A DNA stretch of 64,000 nucleotides from Brevibacterium picturae (GTDB lineage Bacteria > Actinomycetota > Actinomycetes > Actinomycetales > Brevibacteriaceae), in the NCBI RefSeq assembly GCF_900105045.1, contig NZ_LT629739.1, forward strand, positions 2,480,001-2,544,000, read 5' to 3'. Below, in pieces: positions 8,546-17,954 of the stretch. Below the pieces are notes generated by a model, which made no database searches, was not told the origin of the DNA, and saw only the letters and a program-made list of their open reading frames with translations. Positions within the stretch are counted from its first letter, which is position 1. Every line of letters begins with the position of its first letter. The translations under genes were made by a program, and so were the position numbers.

Positions 8546-9634
8546 ATGGTGATCGCTTGGTTCGTCCTCTGTTCAGCTTGGGTCCTGGCGTTTACCGTGA
8601 TGGGCAAGCTTCCCTACGTCCGGCACTGGTCCAATGCGGTCTTTCCCCTTGCTTCCTTGGTCGCAATCAATACCTACGTGGCTGCAAGCGGGAACTACGA
8701 CGTGGTCGACAAATCCCGGTACGCCCTCGAATTCGAGTCCTTGAGCTTCTCAAGCTTCGGTGAAGCCTTCGACAGCTTCATCACCGACGGCCGAGAACCG
8801 GCCTTCCTGCTGTTCAACTGGGTGATCGGTCAGTTCACGCATGACGCAGCGGTATTCTTCGCGATCACTGCGGCCGTGTGCAGCATTATGCTGGTCATCA
8901 CTTTGTGGCTGATCCTCGGTTCCGGGTGGATGACAGCGGTCGTGTTCTACTTGACCTTCTGCTTTGGGTTCTTCACCAACTATTCGAGTTTTCTCCTCCG
9001 TCAGGGTCTGTCACTCTCATTCCTTGTTCTTGCTCTCGCTCTGGTCTTCAGGCGAGGCAAGCTCCGCTCGGTGGCGGTTCTGCTGGCGATAGGGGTCCTC
9101 TTCCACTGGTCGGCCGCAGTGGCGGCGATTCTCATCCTTGTCGTGCGTCTGTTCAAATTGCGCATCGAGGTTCTCTTGGGTGTTTGGTGCTTGCTGTCGA
9201 TCACCTATCTGACCGGTGTCAACGAGATTCTGGCCGGTCCTTTGGGGAGCACCTTCAGTGATATCGAGACATACTCCGACCCCGACATGGTCGTCGAGTA
9301 CACAAGCGGAACGAATCGACTCGATTTCTGGTTGTTGAGCGCAATTCCGCTGAGCTGTGGGTATATCGCCGTCAAGAAGCTCACGTTCCTCCCCGAGTGG
9401 TATTCGGGTCTGCTGAAGGCCTACATTCTTCTCAACTGCTATTACGTGGCGATGGGGTTCCTCTACTTCGGCGACCGTCTCGCCGCCTATTCGTGGTCAT
9501 TGACACCCCTGCTGATGGCGGTGCCGATCTTATATTACGACGGCAGAGGGCAGAAGTTCGTCAGGCCGGGCATTGTCCTCGGTTTCCTGGCGTGGGGTCT
9601 GTACTTCGGCACCTTCGAGGCTCTCATCAACTGA
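8546..9634 (+). CDS. EpsG/Wzy-like polysaccharide polymerase
   Basis: A 362-residue integral membrane protein with about ten hydrophobic segments. An early extracytoplasmic stretch (SRYALEFESLSFSSFGEAFD) and FTNYSSFLLRQGLSLSFLVL, with its Arg at a membrane border, match the EpsG group of Wzy-type polymerases, as does the later LFHWSAAVAA. Such proteins join lipid-linked repeat units on the outer face of the membrane. The gene starts five bases after the phosphatase stop, without a clear ribosome-binding site. Its codon thirds look less GC-rich than most neighbours, as is common for polymerase genes shared by transfer. The call rests on topology, motifs and context. Confidence 0.8.
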   Translation: MVIAWFVLCSAWVLAFTVMGKLPYVRHWSNAVFPLASLVAINTYVAASGNYDVVDKSRYALEFESLSFSSFGEAFDSFITDGREPAFLLFNWVIGQFTHDAAVFFAITAAVCSIMLVITLWLILGSGWMTAVVFYLTFCFGFFTNYSSFLLRQGLSLSFLVLALALVFRRGKLRSVAVLLAIGVLFHWSAAVAAILILVVRLFKLRIEVLLGVWCLLSITYLTGVNEILAGPLGSTFSDIETYSDPDMVVEYTSGTNRLDFWLLSAIPLSCGYIAVKKLTFLPEWYSGLLKAYILLNCYYVAMGFLYFGDRLAAYSWSLTPLLMAVPILYYDGRGQKFVRPGIVLGFLAWGLYFGTFEALIN

Positions 9635-9677
9635 CGAGCGCAACTATGATGGCCGCTCTTACGAGGTTGTGCCACGT

Positions 9678-10721
9678 TCAGTAGGCGGCGCGCGAATAGA
9701 TGCGAGCTGCCCGGTCCCGGTAGTCAGCGGCCGACCGAGTCCATGGTTCAGCCAGTGCGGAATCGTCGGAGTCGATCGCTGTGAGTGTGGGGGCCAGTTC
9801 TTCGAACCCGCGGACGAGGAAGCGCTGGTCGAGGCCGATGTCGCGAGCGAACGCGCCGCACTTCTCGTGGTGGTCGACGATCGCAGTGGGAACGCCCGAT
9901 AGGTAGGAGGCGATCGCGCCGTGCAGTCGCTGGGACCACACCAATCGTGAGCTTCTCAGCACCTCGATGACGCCGCCGATGCCGATGGAGCCGTAGTCGA
10001 GGACCCGAACGGCCCGGCCCTGATCGCGCAGCCCGGTCGCGATGTCTTCGGCGATTCTGAGATCACCCAGGTGAGGATGGGAGTTGAGAGCCAGGACAGT
10101 GATGACGACATCGGTGGATCCGAGCGCGTTCGCAATCGCCTCGGTGAGCTGGGGGCCTTTGGTCTCAGCTGCAGAAGAGGGGCAGATGGTGATTCCAGCT
10201 CCGACCGGTCGGTCGGTGGAAAGCCATGGGGGTGAGAAGCGCCGACTCAACGCCGCGAGGTCTCCACCGAGTTCGCAGGCACCGGAGAGCCGGTCGTAGG
10301 ACTCCCGATCGCGAACGACGACTCTGTCGAACATGCTCAGGACTCGCACAACGGCTCGGTGATCGTCGACATGGGCAAATGGCCCGACCGATATTCCGAG
10401 TGCCTCAAATCGATGAGAACTGAACAGGCGCGTGCGCAGCGCCGAGGTGCCCGCCAATTCGGAAAACACTGACCCGCCGCAATAGGCGAAGGAAGTCGCC
10501 CACATAGCCCCCTGAACTGCAGTCCCCAGTCGTCTCACACGAGTTCTGACCGATCGACGGGAGAAATTCGAGGTGTCCCCCTCGAAAGCACGAACCTGGC
10601 TCGCGGGCCACAGGCTCGAAGCTCGGTCCTGGCAGGTCTCGAGGAACAGGTCATCTCCGAAATTGCCCCAGCCGAAGTAGCCGAGCAGCTGTACTCGGGA
10701 GTTGGCGGTTGTTCCTGTCAT
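9678..10721 (-). CDS. Polysaccharide pyruvyl transferase family protein
   Basis: A 347-residue soluble protein of the CsaB/WcaK family. ATG at 10721 overlaps the flippase stop as ATGA and gives MTGTTANSRVQLLGYFGWGN; the FGWGNFGDDLFLE motif is the N-terminal signature. Further on are FAYCGGSVFSELAG, TICPSSAAETKG and the C-terminal WSQRLHGAIASYLSGVP, matching the S-R-L-H pattern of the family. It would transfer enolpyruvyl from PEP to a sugar, giving an acidic ketal. It runs opposite to the polymerase gene and ends 43 bases from it; no terminator is visible in that gap. Confidence 0.85.
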   Translation of the reverse strand: MTGTTANSRVQLLGYFGWGNFGDDLFLETCQDRASSLWPASQVRAFEGDTSNFSRRSVRTRVRRLGTAVQGAMWATSFAYCGGSVFSELAGTSALRTRLFSSHRFEALGISVGPFAHVDDHRAVVRVLSMFDRVVVRDRESYDRLSGACELGGDLAALSRRFSPPWLSTDRPVGAGITICPSSAAETKGPQLTEAIANALGSTDVVITVLALNSHPHLGDLRIAEDIATGLRDQGRAVRVLDYGSIGIGGVIEVLRSSRLVWSQRLHGAIASYLSGVPTAIVDHHEKCGAFARDIGLDQRFLVRGFEELAPTLTAIDSDDSALAEPWTRSAADYRDRAARIYSRAAY

Positions 10722-11977
10722 GGCAGTCCAGCTTTCTGTTTGGGAGCAGGTGTACGACGGAGAGAGAGGGTATGGGACGACAGAAAGTCCGCACCCATGT
10801 AACGGGCGACGGCACTGGCGAGTACGGCCAGAGAACCGGCTTCGACGGGACCGGCGCCGACGTAACCGGCCGCCCCTCCGGCGAAGACGACAGCGACAAT
10901 GGAGACTGCACCGACGATTGTCATGACCCAATAGTGATTGAGCACGAGATGCAGGGAAGACAGAAGATAGCTCGGCAGAACGATGACTGCCGAAAGTGAG
11001 AAGAAGAGCACGGAGAGCCTGCTGATGTCGAAGTCTGCTCCGTAGACGAGTGTGAGAAGGAACGGGCCGATGATGACAGCGAGGGCGACCAGCGGAGACA
11101 TGACAACCACGGTGATGACGCTGTTCTTCCTGACCATCTGACGAAAGCGCGGCTTCCCCGACTCCCCGAAGCGACGGCGATAGTCGGTGAGGACAGTGAT
11201 CTGGACCGAAGCCCCGAGAAGATTGGCGAAGGTCACCAGGTACGCGGCGCTCGAATACACGCCGATGTCTCCTGTGCTGCCCAGCCATCCGACGACTGCC
11301 AGAGGCAGATATGTGAGAACGGATTGGATTCCCTGGGACAGCGCCAGAGGCGCACCGTGGCGAATCAGGGTGAGAGCGTTGGGACCGAACCGCCCGGCTG
11401 AGGCGTCGGCCTGAGCAACGGTCGTTCTGAGTGCGAGGAGGATCGTGGCTGAGGCGCTTGCCACGGCCACCGCTGCGGCGGCGAAGACTGCGAACTCAAC
11501 CGACCCGGTGTACGTCATAACGGCGGTGGTCACTGCAGCGGTGCATGCGGCGTCGAGAATGAGGAGGACGCCGAATGTGCGCAGGCATTCGGAGCGCTGC
11601 AGCCGTGCGAAGTACAGGTCGGCAGCGGAGTTCGCTGTCTTGATGAGGAGGATCGCCACTCCCATCGGCCATGCGGCGCTTGGAGCGAGCACAGCGAGTG
11701 CTCCGAGTGCGAGCGTCCCAGCGATGATGATTCCGCTGATTCGGATGGCCAGATAGACCGACCATGTCACCGCCGATTGCAAAGTGATGTAGAGATTGCG
11801 CAGCCCCAGTTGTGCAAAGATGAAGATGGGGGTCATATACGCGAGCAGCGATGAGTAGATGCCGACGGCTTGCGGCCCTGCTTCGCGAGCGAACAGCCAG
11901 ATCAGATACCACTGCGCAGTTGCGACCATGATGTTTCCCAAAGTCACGAGAACCATGGATCCACGATGTCCGGCCAC
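10718..11977 (-). CDS. Wzx-like polysaccharide flippase (MOP superfamily)
   Basis: A 419-residue membrane protein with about 12 hydrophobic segments, as expected for a MATE/MOP-type flippase that moves the lipid-linked repeat unit outward. A GTG at 11977 is preferred because a strong GGAGGA lies eight bases before it; a TTG at 11992 would place that element inside the gene. The N-terminus has MVATAQWYLIWLFAREAG, like O-antigen flippases, and the loop ILLIKTANSAADLYFARLQR is also typical. It overlaps the pyruvyl transferase by ATGA and lies about 230 bases downstream of the FemAB-like gene in the same direction. Confidence 0.85.
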   Translation of the reverse strand: MAGHRGSMVLVTLGNIMVATAQWYLIWLFAREAGPQAVGIYSSLLAYMTPIFIFAQLGLRNLYITLQSAVTWSVYLAIRISGIIIAGTLALGALAVLAPSAAWPMGVAILLIKTANSAADLYFARLQRSECLRTFGVLLILDAACTAAVTTAVMTYTGSVEFAVFAAAAVAVASASATILLALRTTVAQADASAGRFGPNALTLIRHGAPLALSQGIQSVLTYLPLAVVGWLGSTGDIGVYSSAAYLVTFANLLGASVQITVLTDYRRRFGESGKPRFRQMVRKNSVITVVVMSPLVALAVIIGPFLLTLVYGADFDISRLSVLFFSLSAVIVLPSYLLSSLHLVLNHYWVMTIVGAVSIVAVVFAGGAAGYVGAGPVEAGSLAVLASAVARYMGADFLSSHTLSLRRTPAPKQKAGLP

Positions 11978-12206
11978 TGCGATTTCCTCCAAGACGCTTC
12001 GGCCGCTCAGCCGATGGACTTCAACAGGTGCCTGTCGGAACAGTCACGTGTGCTCACTCATGGGAATGCTATCGGCGTTCGCCCAACTGCAACTGGGATC
12101 CGGCGATTCCTTACGGGAAGCCGCACGACCCATGCGGGATCTCATGCTGTCATCGCTCCTGAACTCGTCCGTTAGCCACCGGGAATGGCAACGGTTTGCG
12201 GGTGGT
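11978..12206. other. Intergenic gap between FemAB-like gene and flippase
   Basis: The 229-base gap upstream of the flippase (minus strand) holds its ribosome-binding site, TTGGAGGA, around 11986-11993. No convincing promoter, hairpin or small gene was seen. The flippase and pyruvyl transferase may depend on read-through from the FemAB-like gene. Confidence 0.4.
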
Positions 12207-13466
12207 TCAAGAGCTTCGCGTTTCGGCACTCTCGTGAGCGGGGGGCTTGGTTCTTGCATTGAGCTGGGGGACGCGCAGGAGAGCAGGAGACCTCCTCACA
12301 GTCCGCATGCCGTCCCTGAGCACCGACGAGGCACCCGTGTAAGCCAGCAGCAGCCGGGTGAAAGCCGCGTAGAGGAGCGGCTCGATAGGGAGGTCCCACG
12401 CTCCGATGTATTCGTGCGCATCCGCACCCATGTCGGCCTTGAAGCGCACGAGGCCGGAAGCAGCATCTGATTCATCGAGGGTGTCGTCGACTCCACCGAT
12501 GTCGAACACCTCGGCACCGTCGGCTATCGCCTGACGGACGATCGCCCAATAGACAGCGTTCGATGGCTTCGCCTGCGGCCGCTCTGTTCCGGTCGCGGCG
12601 AAGACGCCCTGCGCACGTGCCCCCACTTGGGCGGTCCCACTTGCGGCGATGGCCGACCCCTCATGACGGGCGAGATGCAGCGAGAAGTGTCCGGGAAACC
12701 CCTCGCTGAGGCATGACCACATGGTCTCGAAGTATTCCATCGGCTGGGGAGAGAAGCCGTTTCGCTGCGCTGTCTGTGCATAGAGCCGATGGACGTCTGC
12801 CAAGTCTCCGCGAGTCCCGAAGGTGACTTCCACTCCTGCCCGTTCGGACTTGCGGATGTTCTTCCGCCAGCTTTTGGTCATGGAAGCGAGGACCGCGTCC
12901 TCATCGCCGCCGGCCAGGTCGAGCCAGAAATTGAACCGTGGCTGGCTGGACTCGGTGGCTGCATCATTGGGAGCCCGGCGCCATCCGAGGCTTGTGAGTG
13001 AGGAGACAAGATCACCAGAAGAGTGCTGGAGTCGGTCCGGTGGGAGGTCGGAGAGTCTGGTGATATCCGGGATTGAAAGGCCGGTCCTGATCGTCGAGGC
13101 ATTCCACTGTCTGATACTGATCGGAGGCGTGATTCTGACTGCGAAGACCCGTCGTGAGGTTAGATAGGACTTCAACGGGGTGAGCAGATCGTCGATGTCA
13201 TGCGCACTCCAGTCGGCGACGGGGCCCTGAGGCACGAAAGCGAAGCGGCGATCGAGACCGGGCAATTTCCGATATCGGATGACGGCGCCCGCGCGCATGA
13301 CCCCCTCGGCATCGAACCACCCCAATAGTTCAGGGTCCCAGGAAGCGCCCCGTGCCGTTGCCCACTCAGGAGTCTGCTGATAGCCGACCGTGTGCCGGGA
13401 ATGACTCGAGGCACGGTCGATGAAGAGCCAGAAGGCTGCGGAAGAGACTGTGCGAAGCGTGTACAT
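12207..13466 (-). CDS. FemAB-like peptidyl/aminoacyl transferase (third copy)
   Basis: A 419-residue FemAB-fold protein. ATG at 13466 fits the family start (VGYQQTPEWATARG near residue 30) and has TACTCT six bases upstream with no Shine-Dalgarno, so it is probably leaderless. Two GNAT-like lobes can be seen: GWFDAEGVMRAGAVIRYRKL in the first, then SMTKSWRKNIRKSERAGVEV and VFDIGGVDDT in the second. The lysine/arginine-rich helix and GGVDD are shared with Lipid II:glycine transferases and related polysaccharide enzymes. It is closer to that group than the pair at 2-1680. It is divergent from the LuxR regulator and forms the head of the pyruvyl transferase arm. Confidence 0.82.
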   Translation of the reverse strand: MYTLRTVSSAAFWLFIDRASSHSRHTVGYQQTPEWATARGASWDPELLGWFDAEGVMRAGAVIRYRKLPGLDRRFAFVPQGPVADWSAHDIDDLLTPLKSYLTSRRVFAVRITPPISIRQWNASTIRTGLSIPDITRLSDLPPDRLQHSSGDLVSSLTSLGWRRAPNDAATESSQPRFNFWLDLAGGDEDAVLASMTKSWRKNIRKSERAGVEVTFGTRGDLADVHRLYAQTAQRNGFSPQPMEYFETMWSCLSEGFPGHFSLHLARHEGSAIAASGTAQVGARAQGVFAATGTERPQAKPSNAVYWAIVRQAIADGAEVFDIGGVDDTLDESDAASGLVRFKADMGADAHEYIGAWDLPIEPLLYAAFTRLLLAYTGASSVLRDGMRTVRRSPALLRVPQLNARTKPPAHESAETRSS

Positions 13467-13906
13467 CGAGCCAGAGTATGCCGCCGTCCCGTCCGGGTCC
13501 ATAGGATCGAAGGCAACTGCACCATACTGACGGCAAACCGCATCGGCGGCCCACAACGGCCCAGTCGCTGTGGGCAAAGAGCCGACTCCGCAGCATCGTC
13601 CTTGCGGATATTGCGGAGTACCGTCATCTTCGCGCCCGTTTCCGCTTCATCATCGATTTCTCTCACTTCCGGGTCCGCCCTCGGACGACAATGAGATCCA
13701 GTGCCGGACTGGCGACCCTCGCAGCCTTCGACGGAATCCGCGTGCGAAACCAGCCCATCGGCGATTCAACCGAGGGAAGGACTCAGAACGTGGACTGCCT
13801 CGCCACCGAACAGCGACCTACGCGGCCGGACGCGGAACTCATCGACCGATGCCGCAGAACGGAAGATGGAGGCCACGGAGGAGACCACAGATTTGGAGGA
13901 TGGGGA
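13467..13906. other. Divergent regulatory gap between FemAB-like gene and LuxR regulator
   Basis: The 440-base gap carries the leaderless promoter of the FemAB-like gene (AGAGTA at 13473-13478 on the plus strand, that is TACTCT on the minus strand). It also carries GGAGGA at 13895-13900 for the regulator. A frame in phase with the regulator is open back to 13691, but its composition (RTEDGGHGGDHRFGGWG) looks non-coding. No ATPase module is encoded here that could complete the regulator. Confidence 0.5.
13473..13478 (-). promoter_or_regulatory. Leaderless -10 box of FemAB-like gene
   Basis: TACTCT on the minus strand lies six bases before ATG 13466, with no purine-rich ribosome-binding site between. 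The -35 region is not recognisable. Confidence 0.5.
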
Positions 13907-16258
13907 GTGAAGAAGCCGACTGGCGAGCAGAACCAGACCTCAGGCGTGGCCGAAAGCTCCACGGAATTCGCTCATGAGCTGGGCCTCAAAGACGATTCCG
14001 TGACTGCAGAGCTCTTCGCTGCCAGTGGCGGCAACCTCATCCTGGGCCGCGCAGCGGCGGGTGCTGCGGCCAGCGCAGTCGCCAACGAGGCCGATCCCTC
14101 GGAGGTTTCTGCGCTTCGGGACGTGTCTTCGACCGTGTTCGCCGATTATGTGGCGTCTCTGGTCTCTGATTTCGACCTCGGTCTCACGAGCTCGGACGCG
14201 TACCAGGCCGCGATCCTCTCACACCTGAGCATCTTCACGCGGCAGACAGCGCTCATGGTTGTCTCTGTCGTGGGACCGCGAGTCAATGGCGAATTCGGTC
14301 TCGGTCTGAGGGATCCGGAGGGCGTTCTCATGCGCTTGCGTATGGAGGGCACTCTCGTCCCCGTGCACACGGAGGATGAGCGCAGGCTCTACCGGATTCC
14401 CAGCCTGATCGCAGGCCACCTACGGCTGGCAATGGCGAAGTCTCCGGGCTCCTCAACTCTCATTTCGGCGCTCGTCGTCGCACTGGCCGATCACCTTGAG
14501 AACTCCCAGGTCGTCGAAGCGCACATCCTTGACGATGTGTTGACTCTGAGCAGACGATTCGAGCAGTGGCAGCAGTTGGCGCGAATCCAGGAGTCCGTGG
14601 GTCTGCCGATGTTCCTCATCGCTCCACACGCAGCCTGTGCGGCATTCGGGCATCTGCCGGTTCAGGTGCTTTCCGAAGTTCCCGTCCTCGGGTTCCTCGG
14701 AGCGATGACCGACGACGTGCTCGATCGGCTCGCCAACGGCAGTTCCGGTGAGGACATTCGCACCGTCGTGATGCAGGAGACGAAAGCTGGGCGGATGCGC
14801 GCTTTCTTCCCCGGGCCAAACGACCGTGGAAGAGGCAATCTGCCTCAGCGGCCCAGCCCGTACGCGGAACACAGTTCCACAGATTCCCAGCCCAACGCTG
14901 CACATCCGGAGTCCGGGGAGGCTTCGGAACCGGTGGGAACGTCGCCCGTTGATTCAGGACGTGCCGATTTCATCTCCACACTGGGACGAATGATTTCGTT
15001 GACGAGAGAGGACCGTCACGAGGAAGCGGTCTCAATCGGGCTCGCGTGGTCCTCGAGAAAACACGGTCGGTGGGCGCAGCTCACCGTTCGACTGCTCACG
15101 GCGATCAGTCTCTTCCACCGTTCACAGTTTCGCCGCTCAGTTTCGATACTGGGCGAAATCGAATCCGATGTGGTCAGCGGCCATGTCGACGGAGACTTCC
15201 TCCTGCCCGCAGTGACCGCATGGACAGCACTCGCCTCAGTAGTCAGCGGAGACCACGACCGTGCGGACAGGGCCCTGTCGGGATTGGACGAGGAGCTGCG
15301 CAGCTCGCTTCTCGTTGAAGAGCTCGTCCGTCCCGCCGCACATGTGGCCTCGGCGCTGCGAGCTCTTGACAGACTCGACCTCGAATTGGCGGAACAGGAG
15401 CTCGACAGCCTCTCCGCCTATCCTGAGAACCGGTCCCTCTGGGCCTACCTCCCTGCAATCGGTCGCACGATCGCCATCCTCACTGCTTCGACCGAGTCGA
15501 GCCTGCTCTTCGTCAACGACGACGTCGAGAAGTATCAGGACCCGTCTGCGATGTCCGCGACCGGCCGGGACCTGCTGGCGGCCAGCAAGAGCATGATCTT
15601 CATCGGCCTGGGTCAGCTCAAGAGGGCAGAAGTCGAGCTCGAGCATATGTCACAGACCTCGGATGCGCGGATCGCGCTCAAAGTTCGTGTCGAACTCGTC
15701 GCCGGCAGGCTGGAGAACGTCATCTCCATGGTCGATACCTGGTTCTACCACAGCAGCCTCACACCTGTGAGGCGTGCCGAGTTGGCCGTTATCAAGGCGG
15801 CAGCGCTGCTGCGGATCGGTCGGCAGAACGAAGCCGTGGCGGAGTTCGTCACCGCCATCGATCTGTCCACCTGGGTGAGTTCACTGCTGCCTGTTGCCAT
15901 GCTGCCCCAGGCCGATCGGAACCGCCTGCTCGACCTCACTTCCTCCCACGAAGTCTGGGATGATGCCTACGCGCGATTCTCTGGCCACTTCCACAGCCGC
16001 GAAGAGCTCCTACTGCGCTTGCGCACCGTAGGATCAATTGCCGTTGGCAGCGCCACGATTCCGCAGCTGAGCTCCGGAGAAGCGCAGCTTCTCGAGCTGC
16101 TGTCCCAGGGCCTGTCCATCTCCCAGATCTCAACCGAGCTGCACCAGGTCACGGGCACGGTGAAGAATCGGCTCTCGGCTCTGTACCGCAAGTTCGATGT
16201 CTCAGGCAGAAGTGAAGTGATCACCCGGGCCCGCGCGATGGGGTTCCTCACGCAGTGA
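13907..16258 (+). CDS. LuxR-type regulator resembling MalT/STAND proteins without the ATPase domain
   Basis: A 783-residue protein started at GTG 13907, six bases after GGAGGA. The last 65 residues are a LuxR helix-turn-helix (PQLSSGEAQLLELLSQGLS, then ISTELHQVTGTVKNRLSALY and KFDVSGRSEVITRA). Residues about 350-700 look like helical repeats, and residues 60-240 resemble the lid and winged helix that follow the NTPase in MalT-like regulators (FAASGGNLILGRA; GVLMRLRMEGTLVPVHTED). No Walker A or B motif is present, and the short upstream gap cannot encode one. The divergent position suggests a role in controlling the polysaccharide locus (inference). Its end overlaps the convergent exporter gene by 11 bases. 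Confidence 0.8.
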   Translation: MKKPTGEQNQTSGVAESSTEFAHELGLKDDSVTAELFAASGGNLILGRAAAGAAASAVANEADPSEVSALRDVSSTVFADYVASLVSDFDLGLTSSDAYQAAILSHLSIFTRQTALMVVSVVGPRVNGEFGLGLRDPEGVLMRLRMEGTLVPVHTEDERRLYRIPSLIAGHLRLAMAKSPGSSTLISALVVALADHLENSQVVEAHILDDVLTLSRRFEQWQQLARIQESVGLPMFLIAPHAACAAFGHLPVQVLSEVPVLGFLGAMTDDVLDRLANGSSGEDIRTVVMQETKAGRMRAFFPGPNDRGRGNLPQRPSPYAEHSSTDSQPNAAHPESGEASEPVGTSPVDSGRADFISTLGRMISLTREDRHEEAVSIGLAWSSRKHGRWAQLTVRLLTAISLFHRSQFRRSVSILGEIESDVVSGHVDGDFLLPAVTAWTALASVVSGDHDRADRALSGLDEELRSSLLVEELVRPAAHVASALRALDRLDLELAEQELDSLSAYPENRSLWAYLPAIGRTIAILTASTESSLLFVNDDVEKYQDPSAMSATGRDLLAASKSMIFIGLGQLKRAEVELEHMSQTSDARIALKVRVELVAGRLENVISMVDTWFYHSSLTPVRRAELAVIKAAALLRIGRQNEAVAEFVTAIDLSTWVSSLLPVAMLPQADRNRLLDLTSSHEVWDDAYARFSGHFHSREELLLRLRTVGSIAVGSATIPQLSSGEAQLLELLSQGLSISQISTELHQVTGTVKNRLSALYRKFDVSGRSEVITRARAMGFLTQ

Positions 16259-17954
16259 CGAGGTCCCGCCGCCGGAACCCGAGCACACCGAGGACCACGA
16301 GAACCACGGTCGCCGCGGTCAGGACCACGACCGCCTCGGCGGACAGGTCCTGGGCCGGATACTGGCCGATGTGGACGAAGACAGAGGTGTCGAGGACCGC
16401 CTCGTCGAGTTGCATCATCTGTCCGAACATGGCCATGCCGGCGCTGTAGACGAAGACGAGCCAGACCAGACCCTGCAGCCTCGGCGCCCATCCGTAGAGT
16501 GCGAGGGCGAGCCCGAGGAGAATCCACACGGATGCGGTCTGCGCGACGTGACCGAGGACCGCCGGACCGATCAGCGACCAGTCACCGGTCGAAGCGGCGG
16601 CTCCCAGACCCTCGCCCACCCCTGCCAGAGTCATCAGCCAGAGTGAGCCGAGCAGGGTCACGAGTGTCCACGACAGCATCCACCGGCCGCGACCCACGGT
16701 TGTGGCGAGGACGGGCTCCGTGCGGAACCCTGCCTCCTCGGATCGCAGGCCAGACGCGGCGATGATCGCGTAGGCGCCGGCGATCATGGCGAAGTAGAGG
16801 GCCATGTAGCCGATGTAGCCGTCGACGATTCCGCGCGAACCGCCCATGATGTCGAGGATCTCCTTCGGCATCCCTGCTGCCCCGTCTTTCATGGCTCCGG
16901 TGAAGGATCCGAAGACGGCCGCCATAGTGAAGATTCCGATCGACCACCAGGTCAGACTCGAACGCTGCAGGCGCAGCGCCAGTCCCGTGCTCGTAGACAG
17001 GCCGGATGAAGCGTGGGCCCGGCCGAGGCGGTCGGCGAAGATGCCGGCCGACAGGTCACGGCGGGACTGGAGGAACAGGCTCACGGGGATGAGGACGACG
17101 ACGGCCGCCGCCGACAGCAGCAGCGGAGTCCATCGGTCGAGTGTGTACGGAGCCGTCTGCTGCGACCACCCCAGAGGAGAGAGCCAGGACAGCCAGTCCA
17201 GGTCGCCTCCGGAGACGGCGGACATGTCGCCGAGACCGCGGACGACGAACGTCGCCGCCAGCACCGCACCGGCGATGCCCGATGCTGCGCGGGCGAACGA
17301 GGTCAGCTGCACTGTGACACCGGTGATCGCCGCGAACACGCAGCCGGCCGCGGCGATGCTCGCGCCGAAGAGAAGAGCAGAGGAGAAAGGATCGGGCTTC
17401 GCTTCGGAGAAGAAGAACGCCAGGGACATGAGGAATCCGGCCACGAGGTTCATCACCAGGGTGAGAACGAGCGCGGCGAGAAGCTGAGTGTGGCGGCCGG
17501 TCACGTTCGCCCGAATCAGCTCCGCGCGACCGGTCTGCTCCTCGGCCCGAGTGTGCCGGGTCATCGTCGTGATCGACATCATTGCGATACCGATCATGAG
17601 GAAGACCCCGTACATGCCCACGACGAAGCGAGCGATTGTGATCTCGTCCATTCCGTAGCCCGGGCCGGTGATCAGCCCCATCACAGGGTTCTTTGCGAAC
17701 ACCGCCATTGATGACAGCGAGTTCTCGTCCATGACCAGAGCGATCGCGTTGGAGAAGTAGGCGGTGAGCGCGGCAAGGCTGAGGATCCAGATGGGCGCTC
17801 GCCACCGGTCTCGTCTGCCCATGAGCCGCAGCAGGGTCCACAGTCCTGTGATTTCGGAGCCGGCGTGGTTCTCGGCGTGACGGCCGTGGTGGGTGCGGTT
17901 CAGTCGTGCATTGTTGCGGTTGGGGGTGTCATCGGCGCTGGTCAGCAGAGTCAT
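16248..17954 (-). CDS. ABC exporter permease (antibiotic/tetronasin-type)
   Basis: A 568-residue membrane protein with about 12 hydrophobic segments, arranged as two similar halves: [20 protein letters not shown] in the first external loop, [19 protein letters not shown] after the third span, and [20 protein letters not shown] in the second half. This E-E-x-G-R/T-E-P pattern is typical of actinobacterial export permeases of the tetronasin-resistance type. It partners with the ATPase at 17951 (ATGA overlap) and is probably controlled by the TetR protein at 19000. The last 11 bases overlap the convergent LuxR regulator. The substrate is unknown. Confidence 0.85.
   Translation of the reverse strand: MTLLTSADDTPNRNNARLNRTHHGRHAENHAGSEITGLWTLLRLMGRRDRWRAPIWILSLAALTAYFSNAIALVMDENSLSSMAVFAKNPVMGLITGPGYGMDEITIARFVVGMYGVFLMIGIAMMSITTMTRHTRAEEQTGRAELIRANVTGRHTQLLAALVLTLVMNLVAGFLMSLAFFFSEAKPDPFSSALLFGASIAAAGCVFAAITGVTVQLTSFARAASGIAGAVLAATFVVRGLGDMSAVSGGDLDWLSWLSPLGWSQQTAPYTLDRWTPLLLSAAAVVVLIPVSLFLQSRRDLSAGIFADRLGRAHASSGLSTSTGLALRLQRSSLTWWSIGIFTMAAVFGSFTGAMKDGAAGMPKEILDIMGGSRGIVDGYIGYMALYFAMIAGAYAIIAASGLRSEEAGFRTEPVLATTVGRGRWMLSWTLVTLLGSLWLMTLAGVGEGLGAAASTGDWSLIGPAVLGHVAQTASVWILLGLALALYGWAPRLQGLVWLVFVYSAGMAMFGQMMQLDEAVLDTSVFVHIGQYPAQDLSAEAVVVLTAATVVLVVLGVLGFRRRDLVTA

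Noticed and set aside
13691..13906. Longer N-terminus for the LuxR regulator (72 extra codons)
   Set aside because: The stretch has non-coding-like composition and no ribosome-binding site, whereas GTG 13907 follows GGAGGA closely.
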